A stretch of DNA of 46,994 nt from assembly GCA_028285595.1 (NCBI GenBank), contig JANQOW010000096.1:1-46994 (forward strand), in the 5' to 3' direction. A program made the position numbers and the translations under genes. Within the stretch, counting starts at the first letter, position 1, and every line of letters begins with the position of its first letter. The DNA is from Hyphomicrobiales bacterium. Its GTDB lineage: Bacteria; Pseudomonadota; Alphaproteobacteria; Rhizobiales; CAJQND01. Below, in pieces: positions 1 through 7,682 of the stretch. Below the pieces are notes generated by a model. That model made no database searches and was not told where the DNA came from. It was given only the letters and a program-made list of their open reading frames with translations.

Positions 1-37
1 AGCGCAGAGGCACAAAGCCGAAGACACCCGCCTCAAT

Positions 38-568
38 TCACGCGCAGTTGGTCTGCAGCTCCGACATTTCCAAGGCCGGCACAAACCGGTCATAGGCCAA
101 GATCATGTCAACCTGGCCTTCCTCCGACCCCAAAGGCAGCCTCAGCCAGAATTGCACCAGATGATCTTTCGTGCCGCACGGGCCCCGCACAACCCCTTGC
201 GCCGGGCGCGCGGACTCAACGATCTGCGCATAGGTGCCGGCCCAGTAGTCCGGCTGGTCAACACAATCGAGCTCCTCCACGAAGCATCCCGTCACTTCGC
301 GCTCATAGATCTCGCGCAGCCGGGTGCCGGACAGCCGGATCTTGAACCGATCCGCGTGCCGGTCCCGCTCCACCAGAGAAATGAAGGGGAGAAGCCGAGG
401 AAAATGGGAGGGACAGATATCCTTGCGCGATGGCATGAATCTGTCCGCCGATTTCTCCAGCCAATAGTCGAACAACTGGCGTTGTTCGGGAATCACCAAT
501 TGTGATCTAAATGCTTCTGCCGTTGGAACTTTCACGCCTGCCGCCCCTTGCGAATCACGTTCTATCAA
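38..568 (-). CDS. PAS-domain protein (PAS_5 type)
   Basis: A 176-residue soluble protein with no signal peptide or membrane segment. The arrangement PEQRQLFDYWLE...MPSRKDICPSHFPRLLPFISLVE...FKIRLSGTRLREIYEREVTG resembles the alphaproteobacterial PAS_5 family, small single-domain PAS proteins of unknown ligand. No kinase, cyclase or HTH domain is attached, so any signalling output must be through a partner. The longest frame begins with TTG at 568; a GTG at 535 (starting VKVPTAEAF) is an equally plausible start. It is transcribed in the same direction as the MucR gene that lies about 100 bases upstream. Family assignment is from sequence pattern; function is unknown. Confidence 0.72.
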   Translation of the reverse strand: MIERDSQGAAGVKVPTAEAFRSQLVIPEQRQLFDYWLEKSADRFMPSRKDICPSHFPRLLPFISLVERDRHADRFKIRLSGTRLREIYEREVTGCFVEELDCVDQPDYWAGTYAQIVESARPAQGVVRGPCGTKDHLVQFWLRLPLGSEEGQVDMILAYDRFVPALEMSELQTNCA

Positions 569-671
569 CGTGATTCGACTATGAATCAGTGCTCAGTGAT
601 TTGGCAAGCACCGATCGGGCGAGAGCAGTTCTTTGGGAGCTCGCCGTCGAGCCCCCAATAACCACGGGCTT

Positions 672-1097
672 TTAGGCCGCTTTGCGCCGTCCGCCGCGCT
701 GGCCCAAGCCCATTTTCTTGGCAAGCTCAGAGCGCGCAGCCGCATAATTCGGCGCCACCATGGGATAATCGCTGGGCAGGCCCCACTTGTCGCGATACTC
801 CTCCGGCGACAGCCCGTAATGGGTTCTCAAATGCCTCTTGAGGGATTTGAACTTTTTGCCGTCTTCCAGGCAGATCAAATAGTCATCAGTGATAGATCTG
901 CGGACCGACACTGCCGGTTTCAACGGCTCTTTGGTTTCTTTAGCCTCTGATTGAGTAGAAGCCATGGCACCATACACGCTGGTGATCAATTCCGGCAGTT
1001 CAGATGCCGGTACAACGTTATGGCTTACATAGGCTGAAACGATTTCGGTAGAAAGTTCGAGAAGTTCTGAAGTTGTTTCGACTTGTTCCTGTTCCAT
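672..1097 (-). CDS. mucR: MucR/Ros-family zinc-finger transcriptional regulator
   Basis: A 141-residue protein with the MucR/Ros architecture: helical N-terminal oligomerisation region (residues 5-50, [20 protein letters not shown]), a Lys/Glu linker, then the DNA-binding zinc finger. The finger reads C76-x2-D79-x9-H89-x3-H93, the single-cysteine variant known in several rhizobial MucR proteins, followed by the family block [19 protein letters not shown] and a basic tail ending in GRRKAA. MucR proteins are H-NS-like silencers that bind AT-rich promoters, often their own. The region upstream (1098-1612) is unusually AT-rich for this window, which fits autoregulation. Start ATG at 1097 gives the usual length. 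Which MucR paralogue this is cannot be told from the window. Confidence 0.93.
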   Translation of the reverse strand: MEQEQVETTSELLELSTEIVSAYVSHNVVPASELPELITSVYGAMASTQSEAKETKEPLKPAVSVRRSITDDYLICLEDGKKFKSLKRHLRTHYGLSPEEYRDKWGLPSDYPMVAPNYAAARSELAKKMGLGQRGGRRKAA

Positions 1098-1612
1098 TTT
1101 TTACTCGCGTTTATGGGTTAATGCCACCTGCCACGCACCTAGTGCAGTCGTTGAACCGGTGTAAACGATAACGAAACACCGGCGCGCAGGCGTCCCCGGC
1201 CCCAAAATGGCCAAACACTGTGATGGATCTTTCGTCAACTAAAACTTGTCAACTAAAACTTGTCAACATTTCCAAATTCATCACAATATCTTTGGACGCG
1301 TTATTTTTATCTCAAAATGTGGCGAAAATCAACATGACTAAAAATAGATATAGTATTTTTGAGAAGTAATGTTCCTGACGACCTGCACCGCGCGGATCTC
1401 ATACTTAATGGCTCGGCCGTTCACCTCGGTGCAGCGTTGCAGGGCGAGTAGGCGAAACGTTTTCCCCACAGGATGCGGCCAAACCGTGGTGTAGATGCCA
1501 CACCTGCACCATAATCCGCAGACCACAGCCCGTTTTGATTTACGAATAAAACTCTTGTTCGGTATTTAGCTCTAGGAAGCTTGGTTGAACCATAAAAGGC
1601 TGAGATAATAAT
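1098..1612. other. AT-rich intergenic region between mucR and L,D-transpeptidase
   Basis: A 515-base gap without a convincing gene. It holds a 14-base tandem repeat at 1234-1267 and a distinctly AT-rich stretch from about 1235 to 1370, against a GC-rich background. A minus-strand frame at 1338-1526 (62 aa) has no visible Shine-Dalgarno and no family I recognise, so I do not call it. The two flanking genes are divergent, so both promoters must lie here; a TATAGT at about 1351 is a possible -10. AT-rich composition next to mucR fits a MucR-bound control region (inference). Confidence 0.5.
1234..1267. repeat. 14-bp tandem direct repeat, 2.4 copies
   Basis: The unit gtcaactaaaactt occurs at 1234-1247 and 1248-1261 with no mismatch, followed by a partial gtcaac at 1262-1267. 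It lies in the AT-rich divergent region upstream of mucR. Head-to-tail spacing of 14 bases is not a full helical turn multiple, so tandem operator use is uncertain; slippage is the simplest origin. Confidence 0.85.
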
Positions 1613-2137
1613 ATGACCTCTAGAGCAACACTTTTTTCCATGACTTCAACCAGCTTTGCAGCGGCGCTGGGCGCGGCGGTCTTCCTCGCGCCCGGAGCGG
1701 CTTTGGCAGAGAATAACGGGTTCTCCAGCGGCAAAGGCACCTTCGGGTTCAGCTTTTTCAGAGCCGCCGCGCCGAAAGGCAAAATCACCGCCAAGATCGA
1801 TATCAGCGATCAGCGCATGAACGTTTACGTCAATGGCCGCCGCTATCATTCGTTCAAGGTGTCCACGGCCCGGCGCGGTTATGTAACGCCCACCGGATCC
1901 TGGCGCCCCACCCGGCTGCACGAAATGTGGCACTCGCGCAAATACAACATGTCGCCCATGCCGCATTCGGTGTTTTTCAAGGGCGGATACGCGATCCACG
2001 GCACAAACCACATCAACCGCCTGGGCCGGCCGGCCAGCCATGGCTGCATCCGCCTGCATCCAAACGATGCGCGCACGTTCTACAACATGGTGAAGGCCAA
2101 CGGGCGTAAGAACACGACGGTTAAAATCGTTCACTAG
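1613..2137 (+). CDS. L,D-transpeptidase (YkuD domain)
   Basis: A 174-residue exported enzyme that forms or edits 3-3 peptidoglycan crosslinks, or attaches outer-membrane proteins to peptidoglycan. Residues 1-32 form a signal peptide (hydrophobic stretch then GAALAEN). The YkuD catalytic domain follows from about residue 57: KIDISDQRMNVYVNG, then HGTN at 129-132 and the signature SHGCIRLH with catalytic Cys145 and His143. It is short, with just the catalytic domain and no LysM or peptidoglycan-binding module. A single-gene unit: divergent from mucR and closed by a strong terminator 28 bases after the stop. Exact crosslink activity cannot be assigned. Confidence 0.92.
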   Translation: MTSRATLFSMTSTSFAAALGAAVFLAPGAALAENNGFSSGKGTFGFSFFRAAAPKGKITAKIDISDQRMNVYVNGRRYHSFKVSTARRGYVTPTGSWRPTRLHEMWHSRKYNMSPMPHSVFFKGGYAIHGTNHINRLGRPASHGCIRLHPNDARTFYNMVKANGRKNTTVKIVH

Positions 2138-2164
2138 AGATGCGCTGGGGGGCTCATCTCTAAG

Positions 2165-2195
2165 CGCGGAGGACTTCGGTCCTCCGCGTTTTTTT
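2165..2195 (+). terminator. Rho-independent terminator after the L,D-transpeptidase
   Basis: Perfect 10-bp stem cgcggaggac / gtcctccgcg with a TTCG tetraloop, followed by seven T residues (2189-2195). It is the clearest intrinsic terminator in the window. Confidence 0.95.
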
Positions 2196-2216
2196 ATGCT
2201 TCGTCCCGGGGCACCC

Positions 2217-2396
2217 CTACCTCACCACCTCCGGCAGCACCACGGCCTGGGCCACAATGCAGGTGGCGCCGTTATAGGTGATGGCCGGCGAGCCATAGAG
2301 CACATAGCCCTCGGCCAAGGCCTCCGACACCCGAACACAGAACGCATGATCATCAGGGCCGGTCAAAAGCCGGTAACTGGGTTTATCGTCACTCAT
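2217..2396 (-). CDS. DUF1737-type small protein
   Basis: A 59-residue frame (MSDDKPSYRLLTGPDD...) whose YRLLTGPDDHAFCVRVSEAL start and GYVLYGSPAITYNG centre match the small DUF1737 family found in proteobacteria, of unknown function. Its ATG (2396-2394) overlaps the stop of the methyltransferase gene (2395-2393) in an ATGA arrangement, so the two are probably translationally coupled. It ends at TAG 2219-2217, shortly before the convergent terminator of the L,D-transpeptidase gene. No signal peptide. The family assignment rests on pattern recognition only. Confidence 0.8.
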   Translation of the reverse strand: MSDDKPSYRLLTGPDDHAFCVRVSEALAEGYVLYGSPAITYNGATCIVAQAVVLPEVVR

Positions 2397-3097
2397 TGGG
2401 GCCTCACGTACTCCGCGCGAAAGTGAGGGATTTCGCCCTCTTCGCGCAACACAAACTTCTGAAAATTCTTCACTTCAAGCCCTGCATTCAAGAACCCGTC
2501 AAACTCGGACCGGGCCAGCGGCCAAGGCGGGCCCTTCGGCGCGTCGTCCTCGGCCCGCGCCCGGGCGATCACCAGAAGGCGGCCTCCAGGCTTCACGAAG
2601 CGTGCGAGGTGGCCCATGGCCTTTTCCCGCAACCCCTTGCCCGGCATCAAAGCCTGAAGCGTGTAAGTCTCATGCACCAGGTCAAAAGCGCCCGCCCATG
2701 CCTCCGGCGCCTCAAACAAATCCGCCGCCACATAGGTCACCGGTGAGCCGGCAAAGCGTTGGCGCGCCCAGGCAACCGCCGTGGGCGAAAGGTCAAAAGC
2801 GGTCACCTCATAGCCCAACTGGCCAAGCGCTTCGGCATTGTCTCCCAGCCCGCACCCCACATCCAGTGCCCGGCCCTCATACAGGTTTCCGCTGCGGCCG
2901 ATCCATTCGGCCAGGCCCGGATGCGGCTCAAGGTCGGCCCACATCACCCGTGCGGGATCGCCGGCAGCGGCCTTGTACACATCTTCAAACCAGCTCTGGC
3001 CGTTATCGTCTTCAGCCAGGTTCCGTAGCCGGCTCGTGGCCGCCTCGCGCGCCTCGGCCCGGCGTGCGTCAAAATCCTGCCGCGCCCCGCCGCTCAC
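2393..3097 (-). CDS. Class I SAM-dependent methyltransferase
   Basis: A 234-residue soluble protein. The SAM-binding motif I is ALDVGCGLGDNAEALGQLG, followed by the acidic motif II end VTAFDLS and motif-IV-like YVAADLFEAPEAWAGAFDLV; motif VI region reads FVKPGGRLLVIARAR. This is a small-molecule type Rossmann methyltransferase, similar in layout to TehB/thiopurine-type enzymes, with no substrate domain that I recognise. It sits in a coupled trio: its ATG overlaps the holC stop (3097-3094) and its own stop overlaps the DUF1737 start. The substrate is unknown. Confidence 0.85.
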   Translation of the reverse strand: MSGGARQDFDARRAEAREAATSRLRNLAEDDNGQSWFEDVYKAAAGDPARVMWADLEPHPGLAEWIGRSGNLYEGRALDVGCGLGDNAEALGQLGYEVTAFDLSPTAVAWARQRFAGSPVTYVAADLFEAPEAWAGAFDLVHETYTLQALMPGKGLREKAMGHLARFVKPGGRLLVIARARAEDDAPKGPPWPLARSEFDGFLNAGLEVKNFQKFVLREEGEIPHFRAEYVRPQ

Positions 3098-3543
3098 GCC
3101 TTTTTCTCCCAGCGCCCTTCCGGCGACTGCTGCCAGTAGGTGGCGTCGTGGCCTTGCGCCTTGATCGCTTTCCAGGTTTCCCGCGCCGCCGCGACCGCGC
3201 TTTCATCATGACCGTCAAACATGTAAACCGCCCGCTCATATCCCGAAACGTCTTCGCTGGAGGCGCCCGCCACAAAGAAGCGGATCTGAGCGCCATTGGG
3301 GTTTACGGCCCCTCCGGTCAGAAAGATCGGTTGCATCTCTTCATGGCCATCCGCCGCGCTGCCATGAGGCAGGAACGCTTCGTCCCGGTAGGTCCAAAGC
3401 GTCTGCGACAACGCCTCGGCCCGCTCTTCGGACCCGGCCTGAACAACCGCACGCCACCCGCGCTCCAAGGTCTTTTCCAGGAGCTGCGGCAACACCTGCT
3501 CCAAGGGGCGGCGTTCGAGATGATAAAACAGAACTTCGGTCAT
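3094..3543 (-). CDS. holC: DNA polymerase III subunit chi
   Basis: A 149-residue protein, the usual chi length. It begins MTEVLFYHLERRPLEQVLPQLLEKTLERGWRAVV, typical of HolC, and continues with the conserved LWTYRDEAFLPHG and the GYERAVYMFDG block. Chi links the clamp-loader (through psi, where present) to SSB. I chose ATG 3543 over the longer frame because the family starts at this FYHL strand. In E. coli and many alphaproteobacteria holC directly follows pepA; here pepA is on the same strand upstream (5898-7397) but two plus-strand genes lie between. It is followed in overlap by the methyltransferase gene. Confidence 0.9.
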   Translation of the reverse strand: MTEVLFYHLERRPLEQVLPQLLEKTLERGWRAVVQAGSEERAEALSQTLWTYRDEAFLPHGSAADGHEEMQPIFLTGGAVNPNGAQIRFFVAGASSEDVSGYERAVYMFDGHDESAVAAARETWKAIKAQGHDATYWQQSPEGRWEKKA

Positions 3544-3656
3544 GAGCTTGAGGGGCAAGATATAGAACAGCATGACGGCTGCCAAAACTTTATTGACCCC
3601 CGCCCCCAGACTTGCTTGGAATGCGCCGGTGCGTTCACAACACTCAGAGGCCCTCC

Positions 3657-4820
3657 ATGCCCGCCAACGGCTCGCGTACCATCCGCGTCTCCACCCACTC
3701 CGGCCCCGGGTCAGATCCGGTCATCAATGAAGTGCCTTGGCCGAAGGTGCCGCCCAAAGGCGCGCTCATCAAAATAGGCGCGTGCGGGGTCTGCGGCACC
3801 GACCAGCACATCCTGCGCGGTCACTGGCCCAAAGAGCTGCCCTGGCCTTTCACACTCGGCCACGAACTGGCCGGCGTGATTGTGGAAATCGGCGATGAGC
3901 TCAAGACCGACTTCATGGGCAAACCAATCACCGTGGGATCCAAGCTGATGCTGCCGCCGCTCATGCCGTGCGGCCATTGCGACTGGTGCCTGCACTATCC
4001 GGAAACCGCCAACAAATGCCTCACCCCGGTCTATTACGGCCGCTATCTGGGGTTCGATAAGCCGCCGCACCTGTGGGGCGGATGGGCGGAGTATGTGTTT
4101 GTGGATCTGGGCGAGTTGCCGGGCACCAAGATCTACAAGCTGCCCGACGATATGTCCTTGCTTCTGGGCTCGCTGTCGGAGCCGCTCACCTCGTGCATCC
4201 GCGCCTTCAACCGGGCCATGAAGGCCGGCGGCTTTAAGTGGAACGACACGGTGGTCATTCAGGGCACCGGCCCGATCGGCATTCTGGCCGTGGCCGCGGC
4301 CCAGGAAATGGGGGCCGGCCGGGTCATCGCGGTGGGCGCTCCGGAAGAGCCGCGCCTCGCGCTCGCCCGGGAGTTCGGCGCGGAAGCCACTGTGAACATT
4401 GAACAAATTCTAAAGCCGGCAGACCGCATTGCCGCCGTGCGCGAGATCGTTGGCGGATACGGCGCCGATCTGGTGATGGACTGCTCCGGCCACCCCACGG
4501 CCGGCCCTGAGGGCATTGAGTTTCTACGCGACGGGGGCACGTACGTGGAGATGGGCCAGTTCACCGATGCCGGCGAGATCATGACAAGCTGGCACCGGAT
4601 CTGCGCGAAAGACCTCAACGTGCTGGGCTCCTGGGCCTTCACCGCCAACGATTTGCCGCTTGGCGTCGATATGCTCTACCAGGCCCGGGACAAATACCCC
4701 TGGCACAAGATGCAGACCCTGTTCCCCTTCACCGAGGACGGCATCAAGGATGCGGTCGGCCAGGCCATGGCCATGAAGACCGTAAAATCCACAATCATCC
4801 CGTTTGAGGATATGATCTGA
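3657..4820 (+). CDS. Zinc-dependent alcohol dehydrogenase family protein
   Basis: A 387-residue medium-chain dehydrogenase. The GroES-like half carries catalytic-zinc residues C46 (GVCGTD) and H69-E70 (GHELAG), and the structural-zinc cysteines C105, C108, C111 and C121; the last spacing is longer than the usual x7. The Rossmann half has GTGPIGILAVAAAQEMGA and an AVGAPEEPR end of beta-2. It is closest in style to threonine/sorbitol-type dehydrogenases; the substrate cannot be read. Start ATG 3657 is preceded by AGAGG at a six-base gap, better than the upstream alternative at 3612. It is followed after seven bases by the EamA exporter gene and may form a two-gene insert between holC and pepA. 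Confidence 0.88.
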   Translation: MPANGSRTIRVSTHSGPGSDPVINEVPWPKVPPKGALIKIGACGVCGTDQHILRGHWPKELPWPFTLGHELAGVIVEIGDELKTDFMGKPITVGSKLMLPPLMPCGHCDWCLHYPETANKCLTPVYYGRYLGFDKPPHLWGGWAEYVFVDLGELPGTKIYKLPDDMSLLLGSLSEPLTSCIRAFNRAMKAGGFKWNDTVVIQGTGPIGILAVAAAQEMGAGRVIAVGAPEEPRLALAREFGAEATVNIEQILKPADRIAAVREIVGGYGADLVMDCSGHPTAGPEGIEFLRDGGTYVEMGQFTDAGEIMTSWHRICAKDLNVLGSWAFTANDLPLGVDMLYQARDKYPWHKMQTLFPFTEDGIKDAVGQAMAMKTVKSTIIPFEDMI

Positions 4821-4827
4821 GCGCCTC

Positions 4828-5736
4828 ATGAGCAGCAACACTGAGCCCGCGCCCCTGGAACACAATCTGGCGCGCGGCTTGCCCGCCGTGGCGGCAGCCA
4901 TCTTCTTTTTCGCCTTTGCCGATGCCCTGGCCAAATGGTTCGGCCAGGCCGGCTACGATTCGGTGCAGATCGTGTTCTTCCGCTACGCCTTCGGCCTCAT
5001 CCCCGTGGCCATCGCCATCGCGGTGAGCGGCACGGCCGGGTTGCGCACAAAGCATCCCTGGCTGCATGTGCTGCGCGGCCTTTTGATGTTCTCAGCCCTG
5101 GCGCTGTTCTTCCGCGGTCTCAAATATCTGCCTCTGGCAGAAGCCATCTCGGTGGCCTTTTCGGCGCCCCTCTTCGTCACCGCCCTGTCCTGGCCCATGC
5201 TGGGTGAGCGCGTGGGCCCTTACCGCTGGCTGGCGGTGGTCATCGGATTTGTGGGGGCGCTCGTCATCTTGCAGCCGGGCACCGATGCGTTCCGGCCGGA
5301 AGCCTTGCTGATCCTGGCATCGGCGGTGTTTTTCGCGCTCGCCGTGCTGCATACCCGCCGCATGTCCCGCACCGAAACCAATGTGGCCATGTACACCTAT
5401 TCCACGATCTTTGCAGGGCTCGCCACCACACCGTTCCTGCCGTTCGTGTGGGTTGCGCCGCAAACCAACCATCTGGGGCTGTTTTTCACCTTGGCGCTGA
5501 TCGGAGGTACGGCCTCCTATCTGATGATCGTCGCCTACCGCAACGCACCGGCCGCGCTGAACGCCTCGTTTGAGTATACGGCCCTCATCTGGGCGGCCCT
5601 GATCGGCTGGTTTTACTGGGGCGAGCACCCCGGCGCCTCAGTCTGGCTGGGCTCCGGACTGATCGTCGCCGCGGGCCTTGTGATCACCTACAGGGAAACC
5701 AAAACGGGGATGGTGCTGCCAAAGCGCGGGCGGTGA
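4828..5736 (+). CDS. EamA/DMT-family transporter
   Basis: A 302-residue inner-membrane protein with about ten hydrophobic segments in two EamA repeats (first around residues 12-150, second around 155-295), as in drug/metabolite exporters such as RarD or YdcZ relatives. Typical features are AAIFFFAFADALAKW in helix 1, FFRYAFGLIPVA, and the ASFEYTALIWAALIGWFYWGE end of repeat two. Direction of transport and substrate are unknown. It starts eight bases after the dehydrogenase stop, so the two are likely co-transcribed. Confidence 0.88.
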   Translation: MSSNTEPAPLEHNLARGLPAVAAAIFFFAFADALAKWFGQAGYDSVQIVFFRYAFGLIPVAIAIAVSGTAGLRTKHPWLHVLRGLLMFSALALFFRGLKYLPLAEAISVAFSAPLFVTALSWPMLGERVGPYRWLAVVIGFVGALVILQPGTDAFRPEALLILASAVFFALAVLHTRRMSRTETNVAMYTYSTIFAGLATTPFLPFVWVAPQTNHLGLFFTLALIGGTASYLMIVAYRNAPAALNASFEYTALIWAALIGWFYWGEHPGASVWLGSGLIVAAGLVITYRETKTGMVLPKRGR

Positions 5737-5749
5737 CATCCAGCCCGCG

Positions 5750-5806
5750 TCCCTGCTCCAGTCTGTCATCCCTGCTCTAGTCCGTCATCCCTGCTCTAGT
5801 CCGTCA
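5750..5806. repeat. Three tandem 19-bp repeats
   Basis: Units at 5750-5768, 5769-5787 and 5788-5806 read tccctgctctagtccgtca; units two and three are identical and the first differs at two positions. They abut a palindromic REP-like element and appear to be partial duplications of its 5' end. Confidence 0.85.
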
Positions 5807-5881
5807 TCCCTGCGAAAGCAGGGACCCAGGGGCGCAACGCTCTGGGCCCCGGATATTTGCTGGTGCAAATTCCGGGGTGAC
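5802..5881. repeat. REP-like palindromic intergenic element
   Basis: The element opens with gtcatccc, contains a perfect 7-bp hairpin (tccctgc-gaaa-gcaggga, 5807-5824), then a second imperfect inverted pair around cccagg/gggccc, and closes with ggggtgac, which pairs with the opening bases. It has the look of the dispersed gtcatccc...ggggtgac extragenic repeats common in alphaproteobacterial genomes. It lies between the convergent EamA and pepA genes, where it could also act as a bidirectional terminator or RNA-stabilising structure. Confidence 0.75.
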
Positions 5882-5897
5882 GTTTGTTTGCAAGCCC

Positions 5898-7397
5898 CTA
5901 TTTCCCCTCGTAATGCTCCGCCACAAGCCGATCCAGCAAGCGCACGCCCCAGCCGCCGCCCCAGCTTTGGTTGATCGCGGTTTTCTTCGACCCCATGGCG
6001 GTTCCGGCCACATCCAGGTGCACCCAGGGCACATCGTTTACGAAACGCTGCAGGAACTGCGCCGCCGTGGTGGCCCCGGCCTCGCGTCCGCCGATGTTCT
6101 TCATATCGGCGAAGTCGGAATTGATCATCTTGTCATAGGCCGGACCCAGCGGCATGCGCCAGACGGTCTCGCCCGTGGCGTGCCCAACCGCGGTGAGACG
6201 CTCGCACAGCTCGTCGCTGTTGGAGAACATCCCCGCATGCTCCTTGCCAAGGGCGATGAGGATGGCCCCCGTCAGAGTAGCCAAATCCACCATAAACTGC
6301 GGCTTGAACCGCTGCTGGGTGTACCAGAGCGCATCGGCCAGAACCAGCCGGCCCTCTGCGTCCGTGTTGAGCACTTCAACGGTCTGGCCGGACATGGAGT
6401 TGACAATATCGCCAGGCCGCTGAGCCCGGCCATCCGGCATGTTTTCCACCAGCCCCACAATGCCCACGGCATTCACCTTGGCCTTGCGGCCGGCAAGCGC
6501 AAGCATCAGCCCGGTGACACAGGCTGCACCGCCCATATCGCCTTTCATGTCCCCCATGCCGGCGCCCGGTTTCAACGAAATACCGCCCGTATCGAAAGTC
6601 ACGCCCTTGCCCACAAACGCAACCGGCTTCTGGTTCCGGGGCCCACCGGACCAGCGCATGATGGCCAGCTTGCTCTCGCGCTCTGAGCCGTGGCCCACGG
6701 CCAGAAGGGTCTCCATGCCCAACTTCTTCATCTGGCTCTCGCCGAGCACTTCCACTTTCAGGCCGGATTTGCTTAACCCCTTGATCCGTTTTGCAAATTC
6801 CTCAGGATGAAGAATGTTTGGCGGCTCGTTCACCAGATCGCGCGCCAGATGCACGCCGTCCGCCAATGCGCTCAACGGCTCAAACGCCTTGCGCGCCTTG
6901 AGATGGTCCGCCGACACGATGGTGATGTTCTGCGGGCCCTGATCGGCGCCCTTTGCCGGCTTCTTCTTCGATTTGTAGGTATCAAAGCGATAGGTCCGCA
7001 GCTTCATGCCTGAGGCCAGCCGCGCGGCCGCGTCCGATTCGGCGATGTTCAGCTCTGAGGCACACTCAACCGCAATGGTGGCCTCGGTGCCCTTGTGGCC
7101 TTGCAACTTTCCGGCAAGTGCGCCGCCGAGAAATTCCATGGCTTTCGCGCTCAAGTCTTCCGGCGCGCCGACCCCGGCCAGGAACACCCGATCAGGCCCC
7201 ACGCCCGTGAGACCGGGCACATCCACGAATGTGTCTTTCTTGCCCTCAAATCCCGCACTCTTCATGGCCCGGCTCAGTTGCTGACCGCTGGCCTCGTCGG
7301 CACTTTGCCCCAAAGACCCCAGTTTTGCGCCCTTTTCGACGAGCAATACCAGCGTGCCTTTCTTCGGCAGCTGCGGCCGTGCAAACTTGATTTTCAT
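5898..7397 (-). CDS. pepA: Leucyl aminopeptidase (M17 family)
   Basis: A 499-residue cytosolic dizinc aminopeptidase that removes N-terminal residues from peptides. The catalytic C-terminal domain carries the M17 residues in order: K264 (VGKGVTFDTGG), D269, catalytic K276 (GGISLK), D287 (MKGDMGG), and the signature NTDAEGRLVLAD with D346, E348 and catalytic R350. ATG 7397 (MKIKFARPQL) is preferred to the longer frame because the family begins at this beta strand. It is divergent from lptD across a 285-base region; in E. coli this position next to pepA is held by lptF-lptG. Confidence 0.95.
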   Translation of the reverse strand: MKIKFARPQLPKKGTLVLLVEKGAKLGSLGQSADEASGQQLSRAMKSAGFEGKKDTFVDVPGLTGVGPDRVFLAGVGAPEDLSAKAMEFLGGALAGKLQGHKGTEATIAVECASELNIAESDAAARLASGMKLRTYRFDTYKSKKKPAKGADQGPQNITIVSADHLKARKAFEPLSALADGVHLARDLVNEPPNILHPEEFAKRIKGLSKSGLKVEVLGESQMKKLGMETLLAVGHGSERESKLAIMRWSGGPRNQKPVAFVGKGVTFDTGGISLKPGAGMGDMKGDMGGAACVTGLMLALAGRKAKVNAVGIVGLVENMPDGRAQRPGDIVNSMSGQTVEVLNTDAEGRLVLADALWYTQQRFKPQFMVDLATLTGAILIALGKEHAGMFSNSDELCERLTAVGHATGETVWRMPLGPAYDKMINSDFADMKNIGGREAGATTAAQFLQRFVNDVPWVHLDVAGTAMGSKKTAINQSWGGGWGVRLLDRLVAEHYEGK

Positions 7398-7682
7398 GGA
7401 AATTCCGTAGTTGTTTGTTGCAAAAAATGAGAAGGCCCGGGCGCGACGTGCCCCACTCTGACCTAAGCTGAATCTAGGCCCTGGATCGGGCACATTCAAC
7501 TGCTAGAAATCCGCCTGTCGAAAAGGTTGCACAGAGCATTAAGATTAGCTCTAAAAAATTCCGGTAAAAATTGAGGTAATTATCGGAAATTGCTGGTAAA
7601 TGAATAAGGCTCCGGGCTACAAAGGAGCATGGGGCGCACCAGTGTGGGATTCTCCCGGTTGAGTGCAGTTTGCGGAGTTTGG

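Noticed and set aside
1338..1526. 62-residue minus-strand frame in the mucR intergenic region
   Set aside because: No Shine-Dalgarno, no family, and mixed composition; kept only as a note in the intergenic entry.
2602..3777. 391-residue plus-strand open frame
   Set aside because: Antisense to holC and the methyltransferase, rich in Pro/Arg/Ser as expected for GC-rich shadow frames, and the minus-strand genes have clear families.
5750..5806. Possible CRISPR-like array
   Set aside because: The 19-bp units are directly adjacent with no spacers, so this is tandem duplication beside a REP-like element.
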